A stretch of 64,000 nucleotides of DNA, taken from assembly GCF_004358165.1 (NCBI RefSeq), contig NZ_SMTG01000002.1, positions 496,001 through 560,000 of the forward strand, read 5' to 3'. This stretch comes from Luteimonas terrae (GTDB taxonomy: Bacteria; Pseudomonadota; Gammaproteobacteria; Xanthomonadales; Xanthomonadaceae). The notes under the pieces were generated by a model. That model saw only the letters and a list, made by a program, of their open reading frames with translations. It was not told the origin of the DNA and did not search any database. The position numbers and the translations under genes were made by a program. This document shows, piece after piece, positions 27,337-36,116 of the stretch; position 1 is the stretch's first letter, and the number at the start of each line of letters is the position of its first letter.

Positions 27337-29013
27337 CTAGTTGGGTCCGCGTTCCTCGTTGGGCCGGGCGCGCTTGTCGCTCAGCAACGCGCTGAGCACG
27401 ATCGCGATACCCAGGCCCGCGCCGGTGAGGAACAGCAGCAGCGCGATCGCCGGATAGCCGAACAGCCGCGGTCCGCCCGGGTTGTCCATCATCATCGCCG
27501 AGGCGAGGATCAGCGCGGCGGTGACGACGCCGGCGGCGATGCGGTTGGCGATCTTGTGCAGGCTCTCGAGCAGGTGCGATTCCTCCAGCCCCGTCAGCCG
27601 CACGCGCAGACGGTTCTCCGACAGCAGCGAGAGCACGTTGGACACCTTGCGCGGTGCGTCGCGCACCAGCTCCTGCATGTCCATCAGTTCGCTGGCGAGG
27701 TTGGCCGGCGACAGCGATTTGCGCAGGCGCTGTCGCATCATCTCGTTGAGGTGGTCCTCGACCACGCGCTTCATGTCCAGCTCGGGGTCGAGCGCGTGCA
27801 CCACCGATTCCAGGTGCAGCAGCGTCTTGCCGAGCAGGCTCATCTCCGGCGGCGTGCGCAGGCCGCAGGCGGTGGCCAGGCGCACCAGGTCCAGCATCAG
27901 GCGGCCTTCGGTCTGACCGGTCGCGCCGGATTGCGCGGCGTAGCGTGCGACCAGCTGGCCGACATCGCGGTAGTAGCGGGCCTCGTCGAAATCCTCGAGC
28001 CGGGTGCCCATGGCGATGCTCTCGGCCGCGACGTGTTCGCCGCGGCCATCGACGGCCGCGAACAGCAGCTTGAGCAGGCGCTCGCGGGTGCGCGGCGGCA
28101 CGTGCGCCACCATGCCCAGGTCCAGCAGCGCCAGACGGCCGTCGCGCGTGTAGAGCAGGTTGCCCGGATGCGGGTCGGCGTGGATCTCGCCGTGCACGAA
28201 CACCTGGTCGAGATAGCCGTGCAGCAGCGACTTCGCCAGCGGCCCCAGATCGCGCTCGGTGCGCATCAGCCCCGAGATGTCGGTGACCTTGGTGCCTTCG
28301 ACCAGTTCCATGGTCAGCACGCGCGGACGGGTGAGGTCCCAGACCGGACGCGGCACGAACAGCGCGGGATAGCTCTCGAAGTGCGCATCGAAGCGATCAA
28401 GGTTCTCGGCTTCGACGCGATAGTCCAGTTCGGCCAGCAGGGTGCGGCGGAACTCGTGCACCCAGTCGGCGAAGCGGACGCGGCGACCGACCTCGGTCAC
28501 CCGATCGACGCCGCCGGCCAGGCGGGCGAGCGTGTCGAGATCGTCGCGGATCTGTTCGGCGATGCCCGGCCGCTGCACCTTCACCGCGACCTTGCGGCCG
28601 TCGCGCAGCGTCGCCCGGTGCACCTGCGCCAGCGAGGCGCTGCCCAGCGGCGTTTCGTCGAAGGTCTCGAAGATCTTGCTGATGCGCACGCCCAGCGCAT
28701 CCTCGACCGCGTCGTGGATCACCTCGAAGGGCAGCGGCGCGACATCGTCCTGCATGCGCTCCAGCGCGACGAGGTAGGCGGGCGGCACCATGTCCGGGCG
28801 CGTCGACAGCGCCTGGCCGATCTTGATGAAGGTCGGTCCCAGCGCTTCGAGATCGTCGACGAAGGCCTCGGGCTTGCCGTCGACCGCATCGGGCGGCGTT
28901 TCCGAACCGGCCGGATCGAGTTCGAACCCCGACAGGACACCCGCGCTGCGATATTTCATCAGGAAGCGCAGGATCTGCGCATGGCGTGCGAGCGCGCGGC
29001 TGGTGTCGGGCAT
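27337..29013 (-). CDS. UbiB/ABC1-type atypical kinase
   Basis: An inner-membrane protein of the ABC1/ADCK/UbiB family, ATPases that support ubiquinone synthesis or lipid handling. The 558 residues contain the family KxGQ motif in FIKIGQALSTRPDMVPP (~residues 82-98), the Ala-rich loop SLAQVHRATL, the Lys in VAVKVQRPGI, the catalytic-loop region HADPHPGNLL and LLDLGMVA (DFG-like). Two C-terminal membrane helices lie at ~495-548. It is close to UbiB in layout, but a second paralogue could be the true UbiB, so no symbol is given. Confidence 0.88.
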   Translation of the reverse strand: MPDTSRALARHAQILRFLMKYRSAGVLSGFELDPAGSETPPDAVDGKPEAFVDDLEALGPTFIKIGQALSTRPDMVPPAYLVALERMQDDVAPLPFEVIHDAVEDALGVRISKIFETFDETPLGSASLAQVHRATLRDGRKVAVKVQRPGIAEQIRDDLDTLARLAGGVDRVTEVGRRVRFADWVHEFRRTLLAELDYRVEAENLDRFDAHFESYPALFVPRPVWDLTRPRVLTMELVEGTKVTDISGLMRTERDLGPLAKSLLHGYLDQVFVHGEIHADPHPGNLLYTRDGRLALLDLGMVAHVPPRTRERLLKLLFAAVDGRGEHVAAESIAMGTRLEDFDEARYYRDVGQLVARYAAQSGATGQTEGRLMLDLVRLATACGLRTPPEMSLLGKTLLHLESVVHALDPELDMKRVVEDHLNEMMRQRLRKSLSPANLASELMDMQELVRDAPRKVSNVLSLLSENRLRVRLTGLEESHLLESLHKIANRIAAGVVTAALILASAMMMDNPGGPRLFGYPAIALLLFLTGAGLGIAIVLSALLSDKRARPNEERGPN

Positions 29014-29099
29014 CGGGTGTCTCCGTTCGAGGCGCCCAGCGTACCCAGCGCGGCGTCAACGCCGATTCATCGCAATGGCGCGTGTGCGCGCCGTCCGGC

Positions 29100-30971
29100 T
29101 CAGCGGTAGCCCGCCGCCTGCAGTTCGAACAGTTCAGCGTAGCGCCCGCCCTGCGCCATCAGGGCATCGTGCGTGCCGCTGGCTTCGATGCGGCCCTGTT
29201 CCAGCACCAGGATGCGGTCGGCCATGCGCACGCTGGAGAACCGGTGCGAGATCAGCACCGCGGTGCGGTCTTCGGAGAGTTCCTTGAAGCGCTGGAACAC
29301 CTCGAACTCGCTGCGCGCGTCGAGCGCGGCGGTGGGCTCGTCGAGGATCATCACCTGTGCGTCGCGCATGTAGGCACGCGAGATCGCGATCTTCTGCCAC
29401 TGGCCGCCCGACAGGTCCACGCCGTACTTGAAGCGGCGGCCGACGGGCTGGTCGAAGCCGCCGGCGAGCCCGGCGATCACCGCATCGGCCATGCCGCGGC
29501 GCGCGGCCTCGCGGATGCGCGCATCGTCGTCCATGGCCTCGGGCTGGCCGACCCCGATGTTCTCGCCGGCGCTGAGGCTGTAGCGCACGAAGTCCTGGAA
29601 GATCACGCCGACGTTGGCGTGCACTTCGTCGAGGTCGTAGTCGCGCAGATCGCGGCCGTCGAGCAGGATCCGGCCCTCGTCGGGGTCGTAGAGCCGTGCC
29701 AGCAGCTTGACCAGGGTGGTCTTGCCGGCGCCGTTCTCGCCGACCAGGGCCAGCACTTCGCCGGCGCGCAGTTCGAAGTCGAGATGCCGCACCGCCCACG
29801 CCGTCGCATCGGGATAGCGGAAGCCGACGTTCTCGAACACGAAGCCCTGGGTGATCGGGCGCGGGAACGGCGCGGGATCGGCGGGCGAGCGGATCTCGGG
29901 CTCGATCCGGAAGAACGAGAACAGATCGTCCAGATACAGCGCCTGGCCGGCGACCTGCGACACGCCGATCAGCAGGCCTTCGAGCAGCTGGCGCAGGCGC
30001 AGGAAGCTCGCGGCGAGAAAGGTCAGATCGCCGATGCTGAAATCGCCGCGCACCGTGCGCCAGCAGATGTAGGCGTAGGCGGCGTAATAGCCCAGCGTGC
30101 CCAGTGCCGCGAAGAGCGTGCCCCAGAGCATGCGTCGCCGGGCGAGACCGCGATTTGCGATGAAGAAGCGTTCGGCCAGCGTGCGGTAGCGCGCGATCAG
30201 GAACCGGTGGAGGCCGAAGATCTTGACCTCCTTGGCCGTCTCCACGCTGGCACCGGCCATGCGGATGTATTCGAGCTGGCGGCGCTCGGGCGTCCAGCGC
30301 GAATCGAGCGCATAACGCAGCGCGTTGAAGTGCGATTCGCCCAGAAACGCCGGCACCAGCGCCAGTGCCAGCAGTGCGATCAGCCAGGGCGCGTAGACGA
30401 TCAGGCCGACGGCCAGACTGGCCACGGTGATCGTGTCCTGCATCTGTCCGAACAGTTGTGCCATCAGCGTCGAGCGGCCGATGGTCTGGCGACGTGCGCG
30501 GTCGAGGCGGTCCTGCAGGTCCGGGTCTTCGAAATCCTCCAGATCCAGCACGGCCGCGTGCTCCATCAGCCGCACGCTGGTGGCGTTGGAGAACAGCTCC
30601 GACAGCAGTCCGTCGGAATAGGTGGTCAGGCGGCCGATCAGGTCCGAACCGATCGCCAGCGCGAACTCCGCCGCCAGCAGCACCAGCAGAGGGTCGAGGG
30701 TGCCGGCCTGCCAGGCGCCCGAAAAGCCGTCGTCGATCGCGCCGGCGCCGACCAGCCGCACGACTTCGTCGATGATCAGCTTGCCCACAAAGAGCATCGC
30801 CACCGGCAGCAGCGCACGCACGATGCGCAGGCCGACGCTGATGCAGGTCAGCAGCGGACTGACCGACCAGATCATCCGCAGGAACGGCGGGATGTTGCGC
30901 ATCGCGTCGAAGCGCTCGCGCAGGCTGGGCTGGCGGGCGTCGGTCGACGCGCGGGGTGGGGCGGCACTCAT
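29100..30971 (-). CDS. ABC transporter, fused permease and ATPase (MsbA/HlyB-type exporter)
   Basis: A 623-residue half-transporter that should dimerise to export a lipid, peptide or drug. The N-terminal membrane domain (~25-330) has about six helices. The ATPase domain has Walker A GENGAGKTTLVK, the Q-loop near VIFQDFVRYS, signature LSGGQWQKIA, Walker B VMILDEPTAALD and the His switch LISHRFSSV. Its substrate cannot be read from sequence. The gene lies alone between the UbiB-like kinase and the TRIC-type channel, all on the minus strand. Confidence 0.9.
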   Translation of the reverse strand: MSAAPPRASTDARQPSLRERFDAMRNIPPFLRMIWSVSPLLTCISVGLRIVRALLPVAMLFVGKLIIDEVVRLVGAGAIDDGFSGAWQAGTLDPLLVLLAAEFALAIGSDLIGRLTTYSDGLLSELFSNATSVRLMEHAAVLDLEDFEDPDLQDRLDRARRQTIGRSTLMAQLFGQMQDTITVASLAVGLIVYAPWLIALLALALVPAFLGESHFNALRYALDSRWTPERRQLEYIRMAGASVETAKEVKIFGLHRFLIARYRTLAERFFIANRGLARRRMLWGTLFAALGTLGYYAAYAYICWRTVRGDFSIGDLTFLAASFLRLRQLLEGLLIGVSQVAGQALYLDDLFSFFRIEPEIRSPADPAPFPRPITQGFVFENVGFRYPDATAWAVRHLDFELRAGEVLALVGENGAGKTTLVKLLARLYDPDEGRILLDGRDLRDYDLDEVHANVGVIFQDFVRYSLSAGENIGVGQPEAMDDDARIREAARRGMADAVIAGLAGGFDQPVGRRFKYGVDLSGGQWQKIAISRAYMRDAQVMILDEPTAALDARSEFEVFQRFKELSEDRTAVLISHRFSSVRMADRILVLEQGRIEASGTHDALMAQGGRYAELFELQAAGYR

Positions 30972-31001
30972 GCAGCGAGTATCGGTCAGGGCGCGTGTGC
31001 G

Positions 31002-31646
31002 TCAGCGCATCGCGTCGGGCGGCTCACCGTCGCCGCCCGACTGCAGCGCGATGGGCAATTGCCAGCCGAAGCGCAGGGCCATCATCCGCAGGCCGAAGCA
31101 CAGCAGCGCCCCGGCGATCGCGCAGGGCGTCGCAGGCCACTGCAGCCAGTGGCCGAGCGCGACCACCGCGCCGCCGGCGAGGGCGGCGACCGCGTAGAGA
31201 TCCGCGCGCAGCACCAGCGGCACCTGCGCCAGCAGCACGTCGCGCGCGATGCCGCCGCCGATGCCGGTCAACATCCCCAGGCCCGCCGCCATCGGGGGCG
31301 GCACGCCGAAGGCCAGCGCTTTCTGCGTGCCCGCGACTGCGAACAACGCCAGGCCCATCGCGTCGAACATCCGCACCGGCTGCTGCAGCCGCTCGATCGC
31401 GGGCGCCCAGACGAAGGTGATGAGGCCGGCGGACAATGCGATCGCCGGGTAGCGCCAGTCGCTGAGCGCGGCCACCGGTGTCGCGCCGATCAGCACGTCG
31501 CGCGTCATGCCGCCGGCCGTGGCGGCCGCGAGCGACAGCACCAGCACGCCGAACAGGTCCAACCGCCGACGCACGCCCAGCGTCGCGCCGCTGAGCGCGA
31601 ACACGAACGTACCGACGAGGTCGAGCACCAGAACGAGGGTTTCCAT
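31002..31646 (-). CDS. TRIC/UPF0126-family membrane channel (YicG-like)
   Basis: A 214-residue protein with seven predicted helices in an inverted repeat. Each half carries the signature glycine motif: AATAGGMTRDVLIGATPVA and TGIGGGIARDVLLAQVPLVL. Prokaryotic TRIC homologues form trimeric monovalent cation channels; the physiological role is uncertain and YicG-like members have also been linked to glycine uptake. ATG 31646 is used; a -10-like CACAAT ends 6 nt before it. Confidence 0.85.
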   Translation of the reverse strand: METLVLVLDLVGTFVFALSGATLGVRRRLDLFGVLVLSLAAATAGGMTRDVLIGATPVAALSDWRYPAIALSAGLITFVWAPAIERLQQPVRMFDAMGLALFAVAGTQKALAFGVPPPMAAGLGMLTGIGGGIARDVLLAQVPLVLRADLYAVAALAGGAVVALGHWLQWPATPCAIAGALLCFGLRMMALRFGWQLPIALQSGGDGEPPDAMR

Positions 31647-31652
31647 GCGCGT

Positions 31653-31658
31653 ATTGTG
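31653..31658 (-). promoter_or_regulatory. -10-like hexamer CACAAT, 6 nt before the TRIC gene ATG
   Basis: On the minus strand CACAAT is followed by ACGCGC and ATG, with no Shine-Dalgarno. The hexamer matches 4 of 6 consensus positions, so this is weaker than the TACAAT and TAGAAT cases. Confidence 0.3.
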
Positions 31659-31753
31659 CGCCCCGCTGCAACGCTCCGGCACGGCGCAGCGGACCGGCGC
31701 GTGGCCGGCATGGCCTAGAATGGGCGGGTTTTCCGCCAGCCTTCGAGCCAGCC

Positions 31754-33325
31754 GTGACCGCCAGCCATTCCGCTTCCCCGTCGCCGGGCTTCGTGTCCGC
31801 GCCGCCGGTGTCGATCCGCCAGGACGACCTGATCCAGTCCGTCGCCGATGCCCTGCAATACATCAGCTACTACCACCCGGTCGACTACATCCGGAATCTC
31901 ACCGCCGCTTACGAGCGCGAGGAATCGCCGGCCGCGAAGGATGCGATCGCGCAGATCCTGATCAATTCGCGCATGTGCGCCGAGGGCCACCGGCCGATCT
32001 GCCAGGACACCGGCATCGTCACCGTGTTCCTGGAAGTGGGCATGTCGGTGCGGTGGGACGACGCCACGATGTCGGTCGAGGACATGGTCAACGAGGGTGT
32101 GCGCCGGGCCTACAACCATCCCGACAACAAGCTGCGCGCCAGCGTGCTGGCCGATCCGGCCGGCAAGCGCCAGAACACGAAGGACAACACGCCGGGCGTG
32201 GTCAACGTCAAGATCGTGCCGGGCAATACGGTCGACGTGATCGTCGCGGCCAAGGGCGGCGGCTCGGAGGCCAAGTCCAAGTTCGCGATGCTCAACCCCT
32301 CCGATTCGATCGTCGACTGGGTGCTCAAGACCGTGCCGACGATGGGCGCCGGCTGGTGCCCGCCGGGCATGCTCGGCATCGGCATCGGCGGCACTGCCGA
32401 AAAGGCGATGCTGCTGGCCAAGGAATCGCTGATGGAGCCGATCGACATCGTCGATCTCAAGGCCCGCGGTGCCTCCAACCGCGCCGAAGAGCTGCGTCTG
32501 GAGCTCTACGACAAGGTCAACGCGCTGGGCATCGGCGCGCAGGGTCTCGGCGGCCTGACCACGGTGCTCGACATCAAGGTCAAGGATTTCCCGACCCACG
32601 CGGCCAACCTGCCGGTGGCGATGATTCCCAACTGCGCCGCCACGCGCCATGCGCATTTCACCCTCGACGGCAGCGGCCCGGTGATGCTCGACCCGCCGTC
32701 GCTGGCCGACTGGCCGGAGCTGACCTACAACCCGACCGGCGCGCGCCGCGTCGATCTGGACACGATCACGCCCGAAGAGGTCACGACCTTCAAGCCGGGC
32801 GAAGTGCTGCTGCTCAACGGCAAGCTGCTGACCGGCCGCGACGCCGCGCACAAGCGCATCGTCGACATGCTCAACAAGGGCGAGATGCTGCCGGTCGACC
32901 TCAAGGGCCGCTTCATCTACTACGTCGGTCCGGTCGATCCGGTGCAGGGCGAGGTGGTGGGCCCGGCCGGTCCGACCACGGCCACGCGCATGGACAAGTT
33001 CACCGGCCAGGTGCTCGAGCAGACCGGCCTGCTGGGCATGGTCGGCAAGGCCGAGCGCGGCCCGACCGCGATCGAGGCCATCCGCCAGCACAAGTCGGTG
33101 TACCTGATGGCCGTCGGCGGCTCGGCGTATCTCGTCTCGAAGGCGATCAAGGCCGCGCGCGTGCTGGCGTTCGAGGATCTGGGCATGGAGGCGATCTACG
33201 AGTTCGAGGTCCAGGACATGCCGGTGACCGTCGCGGTCGATTCGACCGGCGAATCCGTGCACGAGACCGGCCCGCGCAAGTGGAAGGCGAAGATCGGCGG
33301 GATTCCCGTGGTCGAGATCGCCTGA
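31754..33325 (+). CDS. Class I fumarate hydratase (4Fe-4S)
   Basis: TCA-cycle enzyme interconverting fumarate and malate. The 523 residues form the class I architecture: an N-terminal alpha domain (YYHPVDYI, CAEGHRPICQDTGIVTVFLEVG) and a C-terminal beta domain (GRDAAHKRI, AVGGSAYL). Cys in CQDTG and in IPNCAATRHAHF are probable cluster ligands. It is oxygen-sensitive, unlike class II FumC. The start is GTG 31754, since the first in-frame ATG would delete conserved sequence. A -10-like TAGAAT (31716-31721) is its likely promoter, and a strong hairpin follows the stop. Confidence 0.95.
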   Translation: MTASHSASPSPGFVSAPPVSIRQDDLIQSVADALQYISYYHPVDYIRNLTAAYEREESPAAKDAIAQILINSRMCAEGHRPICQDTGIVTVFLEVGMSVRWDDATMSVEDMVNEGVRRAYNHPDNKLRASVLADPAGKRQNTKDNTPGVVNVKIVPGNTVDVIVAAKGGGSEAKSKFAMLNPSDSIVDWVLKTVPTMGAGWCPPGMLGIGIGGTAEKAMLLAKESLMEPIDIVDLKARGASNRAEELRLELYDKVNALGIGAQGLGGLTTVLDIKVKDFPTHAANLPVAMIPNCAATRHAHFTLDGSGPVMLDPPSLADWPELTYNPTGARRVDLDTITPEEVTTFKPGEVLLLNGKLLTGRDAAHKRIVDMLNKGEMLPVDLKGRFIYYVGPVDPVQGEVVGPAGPTTATRMDKFTGQVLEQTGLLGMVGKAERGPTAIEAIRQHKSVYLMAVGGSAYLVSKAIKAARVLAFEDLGMEAIYEFEVQDMPVTVAVDSTGESVHETGPRKWKAKIGGIPVVEIA

Positions 33326-33340
33326 CGCGATCGATTCACG

Positions 33341-33366
33341 GACACGGCGCCCTCGGGCGCCGTGTC
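33341..33366. terminator. Bidirectional terminator between fumarase and the Cys-rich lipoprotein
   Basis: An 11-bp perfect stem, GACACGGCGCC with GGCGCCGTGTC, closes on a CTCG tetraloop between the convergent stops at 33325 and 33375. Confidence 0.75.
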
Positions 33367-33374
33367 CCGTTGGC

Positions 33375-33743
33375 CTATTCGGTGTCGAGCATCCGCGCGC
33401 CGCAGCGCAGGGCGCACATCAGGCGTTCCTCGTTGCAGGGCGTGTGGTCGGCGACCGAATCCGGACAGAAGCCCGTGTTCTGCTTCGCCTGGCAGGCGAG
33501 CATGGTCCGGTCGTCGACGGCGCGGTCGACGCAGGTCTGCACCTCATGGCTGTTGTCGCATCCGCTGGCGGCGCCCTGGGCGCGGAAGTTCTCGGAGGTG
33601 ATGCAGCGCGAACGCACCGCGTCACAGGCCGCGACGCAGGCCATGCCCTCGGGCGAGGTCGGCATCAGCAGGCGCGGCTCGCTTGCACAGCCGGCAAGCG
33701 CCATCAGCACCAGTGCCAGCCCGATCCGGATCGTGCGCATCAT
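33375..33743 (-). CDS. Cysteine-rich lipoprotein of unknown function
   Basis: A 122-residue lipoprotein: signal peptide with lipobox LAGC, then about 100 residues containing ten cysteines in spaced pairs (ACVAAC, RC, GC, TC, AC, FC, PC, MCALRC). An even number in the periplasm suggests five disulfides in a compact helical fold. I recognise no named family. It lies 9 nt after the sterol-desaturase-like gene and is probably in its operon. Confidence 0.65.
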   Translation of the reverse strand: MMRTIRIGLALVLMALAGCASEPRLLMPTSPEGMACVAACDAVRSRCITSENFRAQGAASGCDNSHEVQTCVDRAVDDRTMLACQAKQNTGFCPDSVADHTPCNEERLMCALRCGARMLDTE

Positions 33744-33752
33744 CGCGCGCCC

Positions 33753-34874
33753 TCAGTCCACGAACTCGTCGAACGTCTTCCTGCGCCGGAACGGCATCAG
33801 ATGCTGCCGGAGGATGCCGCGCGGCACGGTCTCGAGCTTCATCACGCCGTACTCCTGCGGCCACGCGGCCTGGTCGCGCGGCAGCTTGAACGTGCCCATC
33901 AGCATGTCGACCAGTGGCAGGTGGATCGCGTAGTTGACGTCGATGTAGTCCTGCTGCCGCGCGTGGTGCCAGTGGTGATAGCGCGGCAGCACCAGCAGGT
34001 ACTCCAGCCAGCCGAAGCGCACACCGATGTTGGCATGGGCGATTACCGCCTGCAGGCCCACGAGAATGACGTAGGCGTTGACCGCCGGCGTCGAGAAGCC
34101 CAGCACCAGCAGCGGCAGCAGCACGAAGCTGCGGGTCAGCACGATCTCGACGAAATGGATGCGCGAGCCGGCCAGCCAGTCCATCTCGCGGCTGGAGTGG
34201 TGCACGGCGTGGAAGCGCCACAGCCAGGGAATGTTGTGATACGCCCGGTGCAGCAGCGCCTGCGCCAGATCGGCGACGAAGACCGCGATCAGGAACTGCG
34301 CCCAGACCGGCAACGACTGGATCGCGTCCTTCAAAGCCGGAAACGCGGCGATGCTGGCGATGGTCGATGTCGACGCGGTCACAAGGATCAGGATGAACTG
34401 CACGAGCACGTGGCTCATGAAGAAGTAGGCGATGTCGGTGCGCCAGCCGGTGCGCAGCGGCGACACGCGACGCTTGCCGAAGTAGCGCTCCAGCGGCACG
34501 AAAACCAGCGCCGAGAAGAACAGCGAGATCACGAACCAGTCCAGGCCCAGCGCATAGGGCGTATGGCCGATTGCGTCGAACTGGACGTTGGTGCCGCCGA
34601 GCAGCACCGCCAGCGTCGCGCTGCACACGCCGATCATCGCCACGCGCTTGTTGCGGTCGCGCAGGATCGCCAGCGTACCGAGGATGAAGGCCGCGATCAG
34701 TCCGACCAGCAGCAGATTCCGGGCGAAGCCTTCGTCATAGACCGCGCGGAACTCGCGACTGGTCAGCAGTTCGGGATAGTGGAAGCACGCCACGCCCATG
34801 ACGCTGAGCAGGCCCAGCAGGGCCGAGGCATAGGCGAAGAACGAACGGCGGAAACGCGGTGCGGCGGCATCCAT
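33753..34874 (-). CDS. Sterol desaturase / fatty acid hydroxylase superfamily protein
   Basis: A di-iron membrane oxygenase-type protein that probably modifies a lipid. From ATG 34874 (CAGGA upstream) it has 373 residues, with several N-terminal helices and a C-terminal catalytic part carrying the His clusters HRAYHNIP, RFHAVHHSS and YHHWHHARQQ, matching the superfamily's HxxxH, HxxHH and HxxHH boxes. Bacteria usually lack sterols; likely targets are hopanoids, fatty acids or ether lipids. The family position alone does not settle this. It is downstream of pldA, after a hairpin. Confidence 0.85.
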   Translation of the reverse strand: MDAAAPRFRRSFFAYASALLGLLSVMGVACFHYPELLTSREFRAVYDEGFARNLLLVGLIAAFILGTLAILRDRNKRVAMIGVCSATLAVLLGGTNVQFDAIGHTPYALGLDWFVISLFFSALVFVPLERYFGKRRVSPLRTGWRTDIAYFFMSHVLVQFILILVTASTSTIASIAAFPALKDAIQSLPVWAQFLIAVFVADLAQALLHRAYHNIPWLWRFHAVHHSSREMDWLAGSRIHFVEIVLTRSFVLLPLLVLGFSTPAVNAYVILVGLQAVIAHANIGVRFGWLEYLLVLPRYHHWHHARQQDYIDVNYAIHLPLVDMLMGTFKLPRDQAAWPQEYGVMKLETVPRGILRQHLMPFRRRKTFDEFVD

Positions 34875-34926
34875 GCGACGGTCCTGCGGTGGGCCCGCCG
34901 CGAGCATAAGCCAATCGCCGCCGCAC

Positions 34927-34955
34927 CGGCGCCGGGCGCATCAGGCCCGGCGCCG
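34927..34955 (-). terminator. Strong hairpin after pldA
   Basis: An 11-bp perfect GC stem, CGGCGCCGGGC with GCCCGGCGCCG, and a 7-nt loop lie 5 nt beyond the pldA stop. There is no T-tract, so it may attenuate rather than end transcription into the next gene. Confidence 0.45.
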
Positions 34956-34960
34956 CGACC

Positions 34961-36115
34961 TCAGAACCACTCGAGCAGCGAGATGCCCAGGCCGACGTAG
35001 GTCGCCTTGTGGTTGTAGTCGATCAGGCTTTCGCCGTAGCCGTCGAAGATCTGCAGGTGACCGCGGAAATTCTTGTGGATCGGAAAGCCCCAGTCGAACT
35101 GCAGCGCACCGTGCGACCGGTCGCCACCACGCAGCGAATGGCGCGCCATCAGCGAGAACTCGTGACCGCCGCGCACGTGGGTCAGCGTGAGGTCGCCGCG
35201 GCCCATGTAGTCCTCGATGTCGGGATTGTCGTCCTCGTTGCCATCGGAGATCCGCACCCACGGCCGGATCATCACGGCCCAGTTCTCGCGGTCCAGGCCG
35301 ACGTTGAACATCACCCGGTTCCAGCTGCGCGACAGCGGGTCGCCCCGGCCGTTGGACTGGTGGTTGACGCCGATCGCCGCCATGCGCCCGTTCCAGCCAC
35401 CGATGCTGTAGTTGTTGCGGAACACCATCAGCACTTCGGGTTCGTAATTGGTCTCGCGGAACGGCCGCGAATCCTCGGTGTTGTAGACCTGCCAGCGCGA
35501 GCTCTGGGTGTAGCCCATCCAGATGTCGCCGTTGGTGTCGAAGAGGTTCTCCACGGCCTTGGTCTTGAAGCTGAGCTGGAACTTCGCCTCCAGGCTGTCG
35601 AGCGTCTGCGGCGTGGTCACCGTGTTCTCGGGATTCGGCGAGGACGGCGTCTCGTTCTTGTCCGAGGTCCAGAACGCGGGCAGCAGGTAGACGGGCTTGT
35701 AGGCGCGCAGATTGAACAGCCCCAGCTTGGAGTCGCGGGCCAGTTCCCAGCGGCTGTCGAGCAGCGAGCCCTGGCCGGCGTTGGCGATGGCGGCCTCGAG
35801 ACGGCTGCTGCCGTCATGGGCGTACAGGCCGTGCGCGACCGGGGCTTCAGCCATCGCATCGGCGCGGACCGCCGGGTTGTTGCGCAGTTCGCGTGCGACC
35901 GCCGCTTCGGTGTCTGCCTGCGCCGGAGTGCGCGTGGCGCGCCCGGTCATCGTGTCGAAACAGGCGAGGCGCTGCGCATCCTGTTCGAGTGCGACGCAGG
36001 CATCGAGGCTGGCGGGTGCGCTGGGCGCGGTGGTCGGCGGCGCGGTCTCCTGCGCATGCGTGGCGAACGGCAGGGCGGTCGCGAGTGCGGCCGGGAGCAG
36101 AAGGGTGGGGCGCAT
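34961..36115 (-). CDS. pldA: Outer-membrane phospholipase A1
   Basis: Integral outer-membrane barrel that hydrolyses misplaced phospholipids. The 384 residues comprise a signal peptide (ALATALPFATHAQ), an ~85-residue N-terminal extension rich in Ala that E. coli PldA lacks, and the 12-stranded barrel. The catalytic His-Ser pair is in VNHQSNGRGDPLSRSWNR, the diagnostic OMPLA motif. The protein ends in an aromatic residue (LLEWF), the usual BamA-recognised C-terminus. Its ATG begins 1 bp after the MscS gene stop, so the two are translationally linked. Confidence 0.95.
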   Translation of the reverse strand: MRPTLLLPAALATALPFATHAQETAPPTTAPSAPASLDACVALEQDAQRLACFDTMTGRATRTPAQADTEAAVARELRNNPAVRADAMAEAPVAHGLYAHDGSSRLEAAIANAGQGSLLDSRWELARDSKLGLFNLRAYKPVYLLPAFWTSDKNETPSSPNPENTVTTPQTLDSLEAKFQLSFKTKAVENLFDTNGDIWMGYTQSSRWQVYNTEDSRPFRETNYEPEVLMVFRNNYSIGGWNGRMAAIGVNHQSNGRGDPLSRSWNRVMFNVGLDRENWAVMIRPWVRISDGNEDDNPDIEDYMGRGDLTLTHVRGGHEFSLMARHSLRGGDRSHGALQFDWGFPIHKNFRGHLQIFDGYGESLIDYNHKATYVGLGISLLEWF

Positions 36116-36116
36116 G

